Assembly: GCF_036825875.1 (NCBI RefSeq)
Contig: NZ_DAISXK010000004.1
Location: forward strand, 52,546-116,545
Length of the DNA stretch: 64,000 bases
From: Paucihalobacter sp036825875
GTDB taxonomy: Bacteria > Bacteroidota > Bacteroidia > Flavobacteriales > Flavobacteriaceae
Direction: 5' to 3'
In this document: piece after piece, positions 52,763 through 60,579 of the stretch
How the letters are laid out: every line of letters begins with the position of its first letter
Position numbering within the stretch: the stretch's first letter is position 1
Notes under the pieces: generated by a model
Seen by the model: the letters and a program-made list of their open reading frames with translations, nothing else
The model's database searches: none
What the model was told of the DNA's origin: nothing
Made by a program: the position numbers and the translations under genes

Positions 52763-53506
52763 ATGGAAAGTATACCTAAATTTCATACCGATAAATTACC
52801 CAAACATCTCGCCATTATTATGGATGGCAACGGTAGATGGGCCAAACAAAAAGGAATGTTGCGCATAATAGGGCATGAAAATGGGACAAAATCGGTAAGA
52901 ACTACAGTAGAAGCGTGTGCAGAAATTGGAATTGAACATCTTACCTTATATGCCTTTTCAACCGAAAACTGGAACAGACCCAAAACTGAAGTAAATACTT
53001 TAATGAAATTATTAGTGAAATCATTAAAAAAAGAAATTAAAACACTTCAGGACAACAATATTAAACTAATGGCTATTGGTAATCTAAATGAACTCCCTCA
53101 AAATGCGCATAAAGAATTGCTAGAAGTAATCGATAAAACAAAATCGAATACACATATGATTTTAACTTTAGCATTGAGTTATGGCTCACGAGAAGAGTTA
53201 ATAAATGCGATTAAAACCATAAGTAGCAACGTTAAAAATAATATAATTTCAATTGATTCTATTGATGAATCCATAATTAATAATCATCTTTACACGCAAA
53301 ATTTACCAGACGTAGACTTGCTAATTAGGACTAGCGGCGAACAAAGAATTAGTAACTTTTTACTTTGGCAAATCGCTTATGCCGAATTGTATTTTACTGA
53401 TGTACTTTGGCCAGACTTTCAAAAGGAAGATTTGTACAAGGCCCTTAAATGCTATGAACAACGTGAAAGAAGATTTGGTAAAACAAGTGAACAACTTAGC
53501 AAATAA
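52763..53506 (+). CDS. uppS: Undecaprenyl diphosphate synthase (isoprenyl transferase)
   Basis: Cis-prenyltransferase that makes the C55 lipid carrier for peptidoglycan and O-antigen. The 247-residue protein has IMDGNGRWAKQ with the catalytic Asp, GHENGTKSVR, LTLYAFSTENWNRP and the C-terminal DLLIRTSGEQRISNFLLWQ / YTDVLWPDF-type motifs. It is immediately adjacent to the DUF6089 gene and 9 bases upstream of bamA. Confidence 0.97.
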   Translation: MESIPKFHTDKLPKHLAIIMDGNGRWAKQKGMLRIIGHENGTKSVRTTVEACAEIGIEHLTLYAFSTENWNRPKTEVNTLMKLLVKSLKKEIKTLQDNNIKLMAIGNLNELPQNAHKELLEVIDKTKSNTHMILTLALSYGSREELINAIKTISSNVKNNIISIDSIDESIINNHLYTQNLPDVDLLIRTSGEQRISNFLLWQIAYAELYFTDVLWPDFQKEDLYKALKCYEQRERRFGKTSEQLSK

Positions 53507-53515
53507 TCAAAAAAT

Positions 53516-56059
53516 TTGAAAACTTATCGTAATTTCTTTATAATAATCCTAACTTTTATAATTGGACCAATATTATCAGCTCAGGAATATTCATTCGACA
53601 CAGGCAAATCTTACGTAATTGGCGAAATAGAGGTCACAGGTAATACCTCATTTGGTTCACAGACTATCGTGGCTTATTCGGGTCTTAGAAAAGATGATGT
53701 TATTAAAATACCTGGTGAAAAAATAAGTAACGCCATCAAAAAATTATGGCGTTCAAATTTATTTAGTAGTATTGATATTTATGCCACAAGGTTTGCCAAC
53801 GATACCGTGTTTTTAGAAATTGAACTTTCTGATTTACCCGAATTAAATACTGTAAAAGTACAAGGTGTTAAAAAAGGTAAGTTTGAAGAAATTATAAACG
53901 AAAACAAACTTCAAAAAGGTACCAAAGTAACTGAAAACTTAATAACTACAACCAAAAGTTACTTAACGAATAAATATAAGAAAAAAGGTTTTTTTAATAC
54001 CGAAGTCAATATCGTCACCACAGAAGTAAAAGACACTATAGATAAAAAGCGTGTCAATATGCTTGTAGATATTGATCAAAAAGAAAAGGTTAAAATAAAA
54101 AAGATTGAGTTTGAAGGTAACGAGGTATTTAAAGACAAAAGATTGCGAAAATCACTCAAAAATACCAAACAAAAGTTTCTGTTTAGAATATTAAAACGCT
54201 CCAAATATATTGAAGCCGACTTTAAAGAAGATCTTGTATCACTTATCGATTTATATAAAGAAAATGGTTACCGCGATGCTAGGGTAGTCTCTGATACTAT
54301 TATTAAAAATGACGACAACACCATTTCATTAAAAATAGAAGTTAATGAAGGTTCAAAATATACTTTCGGAAAAATAAACTTTGTAGGAAATACAGTTTAT
54401 TCAAATCGAGAATTAATGTCTGTTTTAAAAATTACTGAAGGTTCAACTTATAATGGCGTTGAACTCGCTAAGCGCATTGAAGATAATACACGTCCTGATG
54501 GCATTAATCTAACCAACCTATACCAAGACAGCGGCTATTTGTTCTCAACCATAAACCCAGTAGAAACTGGTGCTGATGGCAATGTTATCGATCTTGAAAT
54601 TAGAATAACCGAAGGTAAACCAGCCTATCTAAATAACGTAACAGTTATTGGAAACGAGATAACAAATGATAGGGTTATTTACCGTGAACTACGCACGAGA
54701 CCTGGACAACTTTATCAAAAATCAAACATCGTTAGAACAGTGCGTGAGCTCGGTCAGCTTGGATTTTTTGATGGTCAACAAATTACACCTGATATTAAAA
54801 ATCCTGATCCCAATGCTGGCACACTCGATATTCAGTATTCAGTAGTAGAACAAGGTTCTAGCCAGATTGAATTACAAGGTGGTTATGGTGGTGGTGGCTT
54901 TATAGGAACACTCGGGCTTTCTTTTAACAATTTTGCCATCAAAGATATTTTCAAAAAAGACGCCTACAAACCTGTTCCACGTGGTGATGGACAAACACTA
55001 GCGCTGCGGTTGCAAGCGAGTCAATTTTTCCAAACATTTAGTTTTACCTTTAGCGAACCATGGTTAGGTGGAAAAAGACCTCAGCAACTTTCGGTTTCAT
55101 TATCTCAAACCAAACAATTTTTATTTGATCCATTCAGCAGAAGAGCCGACAGAAGTCGTAGTTTCAATATTACCGGTATTTCGGTTGGTCTGGCAAAACG
55201 ATTAACAGTTCCTGACGATTTCTTTTTATTGTCTCAATCGGTGGGTCTTCAGCATTATAGTCTGAACAATTATAATACTGGTTTATTTACCTTTGGTAAT
55301 GGGTATGCTAATAATTTATCATATACAGTTGCTTTGTCAAGAAACAGCACCTATACCGATCCAATTTTTCCAACTGGTGGATCGAATTTTAGTATCTCGG
55401 CAAAATTATCGTTACCCTATTCACTTTTAAATAATGTTGATTATGGCGCATTAGCCGAAGAAAGAGCTGGTTTGGATCCCACAAATCCTAGCGACTTTCA
55501 ACGAATCGGAGATATAGATCAAGAACGTTTTAAATGGCTTGAATTTTATAAAGTTAAATTTAGAGGTGATTATTACACCACATTGTTCAAGCAATTCGTA
55601 TTACGATCAAATATTGAATTTGGTTTTTTAGGTGCTTACAACAACGATAGAGGTATCATACCTTTTGAGCGTTTCTTTTTGGGTGGTGATGGTTTAGGAA
55701 ATTTTGCTTTAGACGGACGTGAAGTCGTGCAATTAAGAGGTTACCCAAACCAATCTTTGTCGACGGTTGATGGTGGAACGATTTACAATAAGTTTTCATT
55801 AGAGCTTAGACATCCAATTACCTTAGGTGCTGGCGCGAAAATTTTTGCACTCGGATTTTTAGAGGCTGGTGCGTCATTCGATAACTTTAGAGAGTATAAT
55901 CCCTTTAACATGCAACGTTCAGCTGGATTTGGTATCAGAATTTTTATGCCAGCCTTCGGACTTTTAGGTATTGATTTCGGACATGGTTTTGATCCATTAC
56001 CTGGACAAACACAGAAAAATGGATGGGAAACCCACTTCATTATTGGACAACAATTTTAA
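53516..56059 (+). CDS. bamA: Outer membrane protein assembly factor BamA
   Basis: Central Omp85 insertase of the BAM complex. The 847-residue product has a signal peptide (about 1-22), five POTRA repeats (about 25-430; recurrent VKVQGVKKG / IEFEGNEVF / INFVGNTVYSNRE strands) and a C-terminal 16-strand barrel. The barrel contains the conserved R-G-F/Y-P loop region (VQLRGYPNQSL) and ends in Phe (IIGQQF). The start codon is TTG at 53516 with no nearby ATG. It lies 9 bases after uppS. Confidence 0.96.
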   Translation: MKTYRNFFIIILTFIIGPILSAQEYSFDTGKSYVIGEIEVTGNTSFGSQTIVAYSGLRKDDVIKIPGEKISNAIKKLWRSNLFSSIDIYATRFANDTVFLEIELSDLPELNTVKVQGVKKGKFEEIINENKLQKGTKVTENLITTTKSYLTNKYKKKGFFNTEVNIVTTEVKDTIDKKRVNMLVDIDQKEKVKIKKIEFEGNEVFKDKRLRKSLKNTKQKFLFRILKRSKYIEADFKEDLVSLIDLYKENGYRDARVVSDTIIKNDDNTISLKIEVNEGSKYTFGKINFVGNTVYSNRELMSVLKITEGSTYNGVELAKRIEDNTRPDGINLTNLYQDSGYLFSTINPVETGADGNVIDLEIRITEGKPAYLNNVTVIGNEITNDRVIYRELRTRPGQLYQKSNIVRTVRELGQLGFFDGQQITPDIKNPDPNAGTLDIQYSVVEQGSSQIELQGGYGGGGFIGTLGLSFNNFAIKDIFKKDAYKPVPRGDGQTLALRLQASQFFQTFSFTFSEPWLGGKRPQQLSVSLSQTKQFLFDPFSRRADRSRSFNITGISVGLAKRLTVPDDFFLLSQSVGLQHYSLNNYNTGLFTFGNGYANNLSYTVALSRNSTYTDPIFPTGGSNFSISAKLSLPYSLLNNVDYGALAEERAGLDPTNPSDFQRIGDIDQERFKWLEFYKVKFRGDYYTTLFKQFVLRSNIEFGFLGAYNNDRGIIPFERFFLGGDGLGNFALDGREVVQLRGYPNQSLSTVDGGTIYNKFSLELRHPITLGAGAKIFALGFLEAGASFDNFREYNPFNMQRSAGFGIRIFMPAFGLLGIDFGHGFDPLPGQTQKNGWETHFIIGQQF

Positions 56060-56175
56060 GTTTGGCACGATATTTTCTAACGTTGATTTAAGTAATTCAT
56101 AGCAGTGTTAAAATTTTTCAATATTTATTTCGTTAATTTGAAAAATATTATGGTTAACATAAATAATATACTTAC

Positions 56176-57516
56176 ATGAAATACAATGTTCTTTATATAT
56201 TGACAATAGTTGTTTTTACAACGCTTTCAACTCATGCGCAAAGAGGTATAAGAATCGCTTATATAGATACGGAATACATTTTAGAAAATGTACCTAACTA
56301 TACTGAGGCTAATGCGCAACTCGACAAAAAAGTGCAGGAATGGAAATCTGATATAGATAAAAAGCTCAATGCCATTGAAACCAAAAAACAAGAGCTCGAA
56401 GCTGAACGTATTTTGCTAACAAAGGAATTGTACGAAGAACGACTTGAAGATATTAAGATTGAAGAAAATGAAGTGTTGGATTATCAGCAGAAAAGATTTG
56501 GACCAGAAGGCGATTTAATAACACAAAAAAATCAACTAGTTCAGCCTGTTCAAGATCAAATTTTTGCCACAGTGCAAGAAATTGCTGAAGCTAGAAATTA
56601 CGATTTTATTTTTGACAAATCTGCCGACCTAACAATGCTTTTTTCAGCTAAGCAATATGATATTAGCGAGCAAGTTTTAAGAAGTATAACAAGATCAACT
56701 GGGCGCAGACAGGCACAAACTAAGGAAGAGCGCCGCGAAGCGGAAGCGGAAGAATTAGCTCCAGAAATAAATGAAAGTCTTGAAGACAGACAAAAAGCCT
56801 TAGAAGAAAAGAAAGACGCTAGAAGACAGGAAGCTGAGACCAGACGTCAACAGCAACTAGAAGAAAGAGAAGCAGCAAAAGAAGCAGCGGCGGCTAGGAG
56901 ACAACAAATAATTGACGAACGTGCCAAAGCCAGAGAAGAAAAAATGGGTAAGAGTGGCAGAACCACAGCAGACAAGGATTCTACTACCGATGCTTCAAAA
57001 CAAAGTGATAACTCTGGTAAAACGCCTCAAGAATTGATGGCCGAGCAACGTGCTGAAAAATTAAAGGAACGTGAACAAAAAAGACAAGAAGCCTTAGAAG
57101 CACGAAATATTAGCACACCTCCTTCTATTGGAAAAGAAGCTGAGAAAGAGGTTGAAAAAACAGTAACCAAAGACTCAATTTCGGACGCAAAAGATAAGAC
57201 GCCACAAGAATTAATGGCAGAAGAAAGAGCCAGAAAAATAAAAGAACGCGAAGAAAAAAGACAAGAAATTCTAGATGCTAAAAAAGCTCAAACTGGAAAC
57301 ACAGATGAGAAACCTGCTGAGAAGTCTAAAGATTCGACCGCCGCTGAAAAACCTTTAACAGCTAAAGAGAAAATGGAAGCTGAACGTCAAAAGAAAATTG
57401 ACGAAAGAGAAGCACGAAGAAAAGAATTAGAAGATCGTAAAAAGAAAATATTAGAAGATCGTAAAAAAGAAAAAGAAGAAGCTGAGAAAAAAGCAGACTC
57501 AATTAAAAACAATTAA
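56176..57516 (+). CDS. OmpH/Skp-family protein with long charged C-terminal extension
   Basis: A 446-residue exported protein. A signal peptide (1-21) and an OmpH/Skp domain (about 25-175: RIAYIDTEYILENVPNY then a coiled coil) are followed by about 270 residues of Glu/Lys/Arg-rich helix. The helix carries three related repeats: KTPQELMAEQRAEKLKERE from 282, KTPQELMAEERARKIKERE from 341 and a degenerate one from 395. Normal Skp is about 160 residues. It probably chaperones outer-membrane proteins made by the BamA pathway; the tail has no assigned role. Confidence 0.88.
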   Translation: MKYNVLYILTIVVFTTLSTHAQRGIRIAYIDTEYILENVPNYTEANAQLDKKVQEWKSDIDKKLNAIETKKQELEAERILLTKELYEERLEDIKIEENEVLDYQQKRFGPEGDLITQKNQLVQPVQDQIFATVQEIAEARNYDFIFDKSADLTMLFSAKQYDISEQVLRSITRSTGRRQAQTKEERREAEAEELAPEINESLEDRQKALEEKKDARRQEAETRRQQQLEEREAAKEAAAARRQQIIDERAKAREEKMGKSGRTTADKDSTTDASKQSDNSGKTPQELMAEQRAEKLKEREQKRQEALEARNISTPPSIGKEAEKEVEKTVTKDSISDAKDKTPQELMAEERARKIKEREEKRQEILDAKKAQTGNTDEKPAEKSKDSTAAEKPLTAKEKMEAERQKKIDEREARRKELEDRKKKILEDRKKEKEEAEKKADSIKNN

Positions 57517-57544
57517 TTAATACACAATAGTAACATTTAAACAC

Positions 57545-58057
57545 ATGAAACAATTTAAAACTATTTTATTTGCAACTGCCCTATTTCTAGGTGCAACAAC
57601 GTTAAGCACTGCACAAAGTAAAGTTGCTCATATCGATTCTCAAGCACTTATTGGTGCCATGCCGGAGACTAAAGCTGCTCAGGCCGAGATTGAAAAACTT
57701 GAGAAAACGTATCAAGTAGCAATTGAAGAAATGATAGCTGAATATCAAAATAAATTAAAACGATACGATGCCGAAGCTGCTTCTCAAACAGATGACGAAA
57801 ATGCTAAAAGAATGACCGAAGTAGAAACCATGCAACGCAGCATTAGAGAATATCAAGGTCAGGCACAAGAAGATCTTCAAAAAAAGCAATTCGACTTATT
57901 AAAACCAATTACCGAAAAAGTGAAAGCTGCTATCGTTAAAGTGGCAAAAGCTCAAGGTTTTGATTACGTATTAGAATCTACGCCTAACAACGGTATTGTA
58001 ATAATGGCTGACGGAAAAGATCTTATTGCAGATGTTAAAAAAGAATTGGGTATTTAA
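57545..58057 (+). CDS. OmpH/Skp-family periplasmic chaperone
   Basis: A 170-residue protein with a signal peptide (about 1-23), the Skp start pattern KVAHIDSQALIGAMPETKAAQAEIEKL, a long coiled coil and the C-terminal FDYVLESTPNNGIVIMAD strand segment. Normal length for the family. It holds unfolded outer-membrane proteins for delivery to BamA. It lies 28 bases after its longer paralogue; a terminator follows. Confidence 0.92.
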   Translation: MKQFKTILFATALFLGATTLSTAQSKVAHIDSQALIGAMPETKAAQAEIEKLEKTYQVAIEEMIAEYQNKLKRYDAEAASQTDDENAKRMTEVETMQRSIREYQGQAQEDLQKKQFDLLKPITEKVKAAIVKVAKAQGFDYVLESTPNNGIVIMADGKDLIADVKKELGI

Positions 58058-58080
58058 TTCAATCTTAAAAATTAAAGTTC

Positions 58081-58117
58081 AACGAGCCGCTTTTAATAGA
58101 GCGGCTTGTTTATTTTT
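58081..58117 (+). terminator. Terminator after the Skp gene, overlapping the murI promoter
   Basis: AACGAGCCGC (58081-58090) pairs with GCGGCTTGTT (58101-58110) over 10 bp (one G-U), loop of 10. The T-rich tract that follows is TATTTTTG, which is also an exact -7 promoter element. Confidence 0.8.
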
Positions 58118-58118
58118 G
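58111..58118 (+). promoter_or_regulatory. -7 promoter element of murI
   Basis: TATTTTTG matches TAnnTTTG and ends 5 bases before the ATG at 58124, which predicts a leader of only about two bases. No separate TTTG -33 element is visible because the terminator hairpin occupies that position. Confidence 0.45.
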
Positions 58119-58123
58119 TAAGC

Positions 58124-58903
58124 ATGCAAAACAATCCTATTGGTATTTTTGATTCTGGTGTTGGTGGTACTTCTATTTTTAAGGAAATACATCAACTGCT
58201 TCCAAATGAATCCTTAATATATTTAGCAGATAGTAAAAACGCTCCTTATGGTACCAAATCGAAGGAAGAAATTATTAGTTTGAGTGTTAAGAACACTGAA
58301 CTTCTTATAAAAATGAAATGCAAACTTATTGTTGTAGCTTGTAATACCGCTACAACAAATGCCATTTCACATTTAAGAGCAAATTACCAGTTGCCATTTA
58401 TCGGAATTGAACCTGCTATAAAACCTGCGGCACTTCAATCTCAATCTAAAAGTATTGGTATTTTAGCAACCAAAGGCACTTTGTCTAGTGAGTTGTTTCA
58501 TAAAACCACAAATCTTTACAGTCAAAACATTACCGTTGTTGAACAAACTGGCACTGGGATAGTAGAATTAATTGAAAATGGCGCCCTACATTCACCAGAA
58601 TTAAAATCACTGCTCAAAAGCTACATGCAACCCATGATCGATGCCCAAATAGATTATTTGGTCTTAGGTTGCACGCACTATCCCTATTTGATTCCGATTT
58701 TGAAAACCATTTTACCAGAAAATGTTACAATTATAGATTCTGGACTTGCAGTGGCAAGACAAACCAAAGCGGTTTTAAACCTTCATGATTTAGAAAAAAC
58801 TATTTCAAATTCCCCAGAAATAATATTTTACACCAACGGAAAAACCGATGTAATTACCGCTTTAACAGAAGCAAAATATCCAGTGAAATTTTTAAATTTC
58901 TAG
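58124..58903 (+). CDS. murI: Glutamate racemase
   Basis: Supplies D-glutamate for peptidoglycan. From ATG 58124 (MQNNPIGIFDSGVGG) it is 259 residues. The two catalytic cysteines are in VVACNTATTNA and LGCTHYPYL, with GVGGTS and ADSKNAPYG also conserved. The upstream in-frame ATG at 58106 was rejected because it lies inside the terminator/promoter. It closes the envelope-biogenesis cluster. Confidence 0.96.
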   Translation: MQNNPIGIFDSGVGGTSIFKEIHQLLPNESLIYLADSKNAPYGTKSKEEIISLSVKNTELLIKMKCKLIVVACNTATTNAISHLRANYQLPFIGIEPAIKPAALQSQSKSIGILATKGTLSSELFHKTTNLYSQNITVVEQTGTGIVELIENGALHSPELKSLLKSYMQPMIDAQIDYLVLGCTHYPYLIPILKTILPENVTIIDSGLAVARQTKAVLNLHDLEKTISNSPEIIFYTNGKTDVITALTEAKYPVKFLNF

Positions 58904-58936
58904 TAAGGTATCGTTAGATTTTACTACTACAAGCAA

Positions 58937-59293
58937 ATGAAAATTATATTTGTTTACAATGCAAAGTCAGGTTTAAAACATTCTGTTTTAGATAGCGTGC
59001 ATAAAATAATAAGCCCTTCAACCTATCCTTGTAATTTGTGTGCACTCACACATGATACGTTTTCTGAGAAAAGCCTTTGGCGCGAGTTTCAGAAAGATTT
59101 TCTGATTGAAATGCGCTTCTTACATAGTGATGAATTTGAAAGTAGTTTTCATTCAGAACAGTTTCAATATCCCACAATTTTACAACTAGAAAACAATACA
59201 TTGATTGAAATCATTAGTTCCGAAGAGATAAATAACATGAAGGATTTACAAGCATTAATCCATGGTATTAAAACACTCAACCTTTCAGTATAA
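58937..59293 (+). CDS. Conserved-looking hypothetical protein
   Basis: A 118-residue cytoplasmic protein of unrecognised family. It begins MKIIFVYNAKSGLKHSVLDSVHK, has a Cys pair C-x2-C near residue 32-35 (YPCNLCAL) and an aromatic WREF segment, and ends in a helical QALIHGIKTL. The early beta-strand plus CxxC could suggest a thioredoxin-like or metal-binding fold, but that is speculative. It follows murI by 33 bases. Confidence 0.7.
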   Translation: MKIIFVYNAKSGLKHSVLDSVHKIISPSTYPCNLCALTHDTFSEKSLWREFQKDFLIEMRFLHSDEFESSFHSEQFQYPTILQLENNTLIEIISSEEINNMKDLQALIHGIKTLNLSV

Positions 59294-59306
59294 AACAATC
59301 TAAACA

Positions 59307-59819
59307 CTATTTGAACCAACTGGCATATTTTATATAATTGTCGGCAATCCGATTAATTTCGCCATTGATAAGCGCTTCGCTAATGTCCTTAACTTTTTTG
59401 GCTGGAACACCTGCATAAATACTACCAGCTTCTACCCTTGTATTTTGAGTAACTACAGCACCTGCGGCTATAATTGAATTACTTTCTATTACGCAATCGT
59501 CCATTACAATACTACCCATTCCGATTAGTACATTGTCATGAATTGTACAGCCATGTACAATAGCATTATGCCCAATAGATACATTATTACCAATAGTTGT
59601 AGGCGATTTTTGATAGGTGGCATGTATGACCGCACCATCTTGTATATTCACTTTATTTCCAATTTTTATAAAGTGAACATCACCGCGCAGCACTGCATTA
59701 AACCAAATACTGCATTGACTTCCTAAACTAACCTCACCAACAACAGTGGCATTCTCAGCAATATAACAATCATCTGGAATAATTGGCGTGTGTCCGTTAA
59801 CTGATTTAATTACAGGCAT
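59307..59819 (-). CDS. Gamma-class carbonic anhydrase-like protein
   Basis: A 170-residue left-handed beta-helix protein with hexapeptide repeats (IAENATVVGEV, IGNKVNIQDGAVIHA, IGNNVSIGHNAIVHG). The metal-binding His residues (VIHATYQKS, SIGHNAIVHGC) of the gamma-CA/YrdA family are present. Some members hydrate CO2, others have no shown activity, so the catalytic role is uncertain. It ends 9 bases before the LytTR regulator start on the opposite-running cluster. Confidence 0.92.
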   Translation of the reverse strand: MPVIKSVNGHTPIIPDDCYIAENATVVGEVSLGSQCSIWFNAVLRGDVHFIKIGNKVNIQDGAVIHATYQKSPTTIGNNVSIGHNAIVHGCTIHDNVLIGMGSIVMDDCVIESNSIIAAGAVVTQNTRVEAGSIYAGVPAKKVKDISEALINGEINRIADNYIKYASWFK

Positions 59820-59827
59820 ATTTTTTC

Positions 59828-60562
59828 CTATTTATAAAATGATAACAATTCAGATTTTTTTGAGGCAGAAACCATTACTTCCTTGCCATTACTTAGAATA
59901 ACGCTTCCACCTTTTCCCTTTTTATATTTGGCAACATGGTTTACATTCACCAAATAGGATTTATGAACCCTTGCAAAGCTTGAATTTTTAAGAATATCTT
60001 CAAAATATTTTAGTGTTTTACTCACTAATTTCTTCTTATTATTACTTAAATATATTTCGGTATAATTATCATCGGCCTTACAGTATAGAATGTCGGCGGT
60101 ATCTAATACTTCAAAACCATCTTGTTGGGGAATGGTTATTTTTCCGTCTACAAATTGTGATTTTGTAACCAGAACCTGATTCGCAAGTGCATTCTCTTTT
60201 TCTTTTATGTCTGTAACATAATCGACTGCCTTTATTAATTCGTCGATAGAAATTGGTTTCATTAAATAATAGGAAGCATGGGCATTTAATGCCTCTAAAG
60301 CATATTGATTGTAGGCAGTTACAAATATCGTTTCAAAGTTTACAGAACCAACTTTATCTAGCAAATCAAAGGCATTCCCGAATGGCATTTCAACATCCAG
60401 AAAGACTAAATCCAAGTCGTTTTGCCTTATTAAAGCAAGTCCTTCGTCAATGTTTGCTGCTTCACCAACAATCTCAACATTGGGGCAATATTTTATCAAG
60501 TAGTTTTTAAGTATTTCTCGACTATTGGCCTCGTCCTCTACTATTATTGACTTTAATTTCAT
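59828..60562 (-). CDS. LytTR-family response regulator
   Basis: A 244-residue regulator: receiver domain (about 3-120) with phospho-acceptor Asp56 (LVFLDVEMPFGNAFDLL), Thr in FVTAYN and Lys in LMKPIS. The C-terminal LytTR DNA-binding domain (about 145-244) has EVLDTADILYCKADDNYTE and FARVHKSYLVN. It is the partner of the sensor kinase encoded 17 bases upstream. Target genes are not evident. Confidence 0.95.
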   Translation of the reverse strand: MKLKSIIVEDEANSREILKNYLIKYCPNVEIVGEAANIDEGLALIRQNDLDLVFLDVEMPFGNAFDLLDKVGSVNFETIFVTAYNQYALEALNAHASYYLMKPISIDELIKAVDYVTDIKEKENALANQVLVTKSQFVDGKITIPQQDGFEVLDTADILYCKADDNYTEIYLSNNKKKLVSKTLKYFEDILKNSSFARVHKSYLVNVNHVAKYKKGKGGSVILSNGKEVMVSASKKSELLSFYK

Positions 60563-60579
60563 AAGGTAAATTTAAATTT

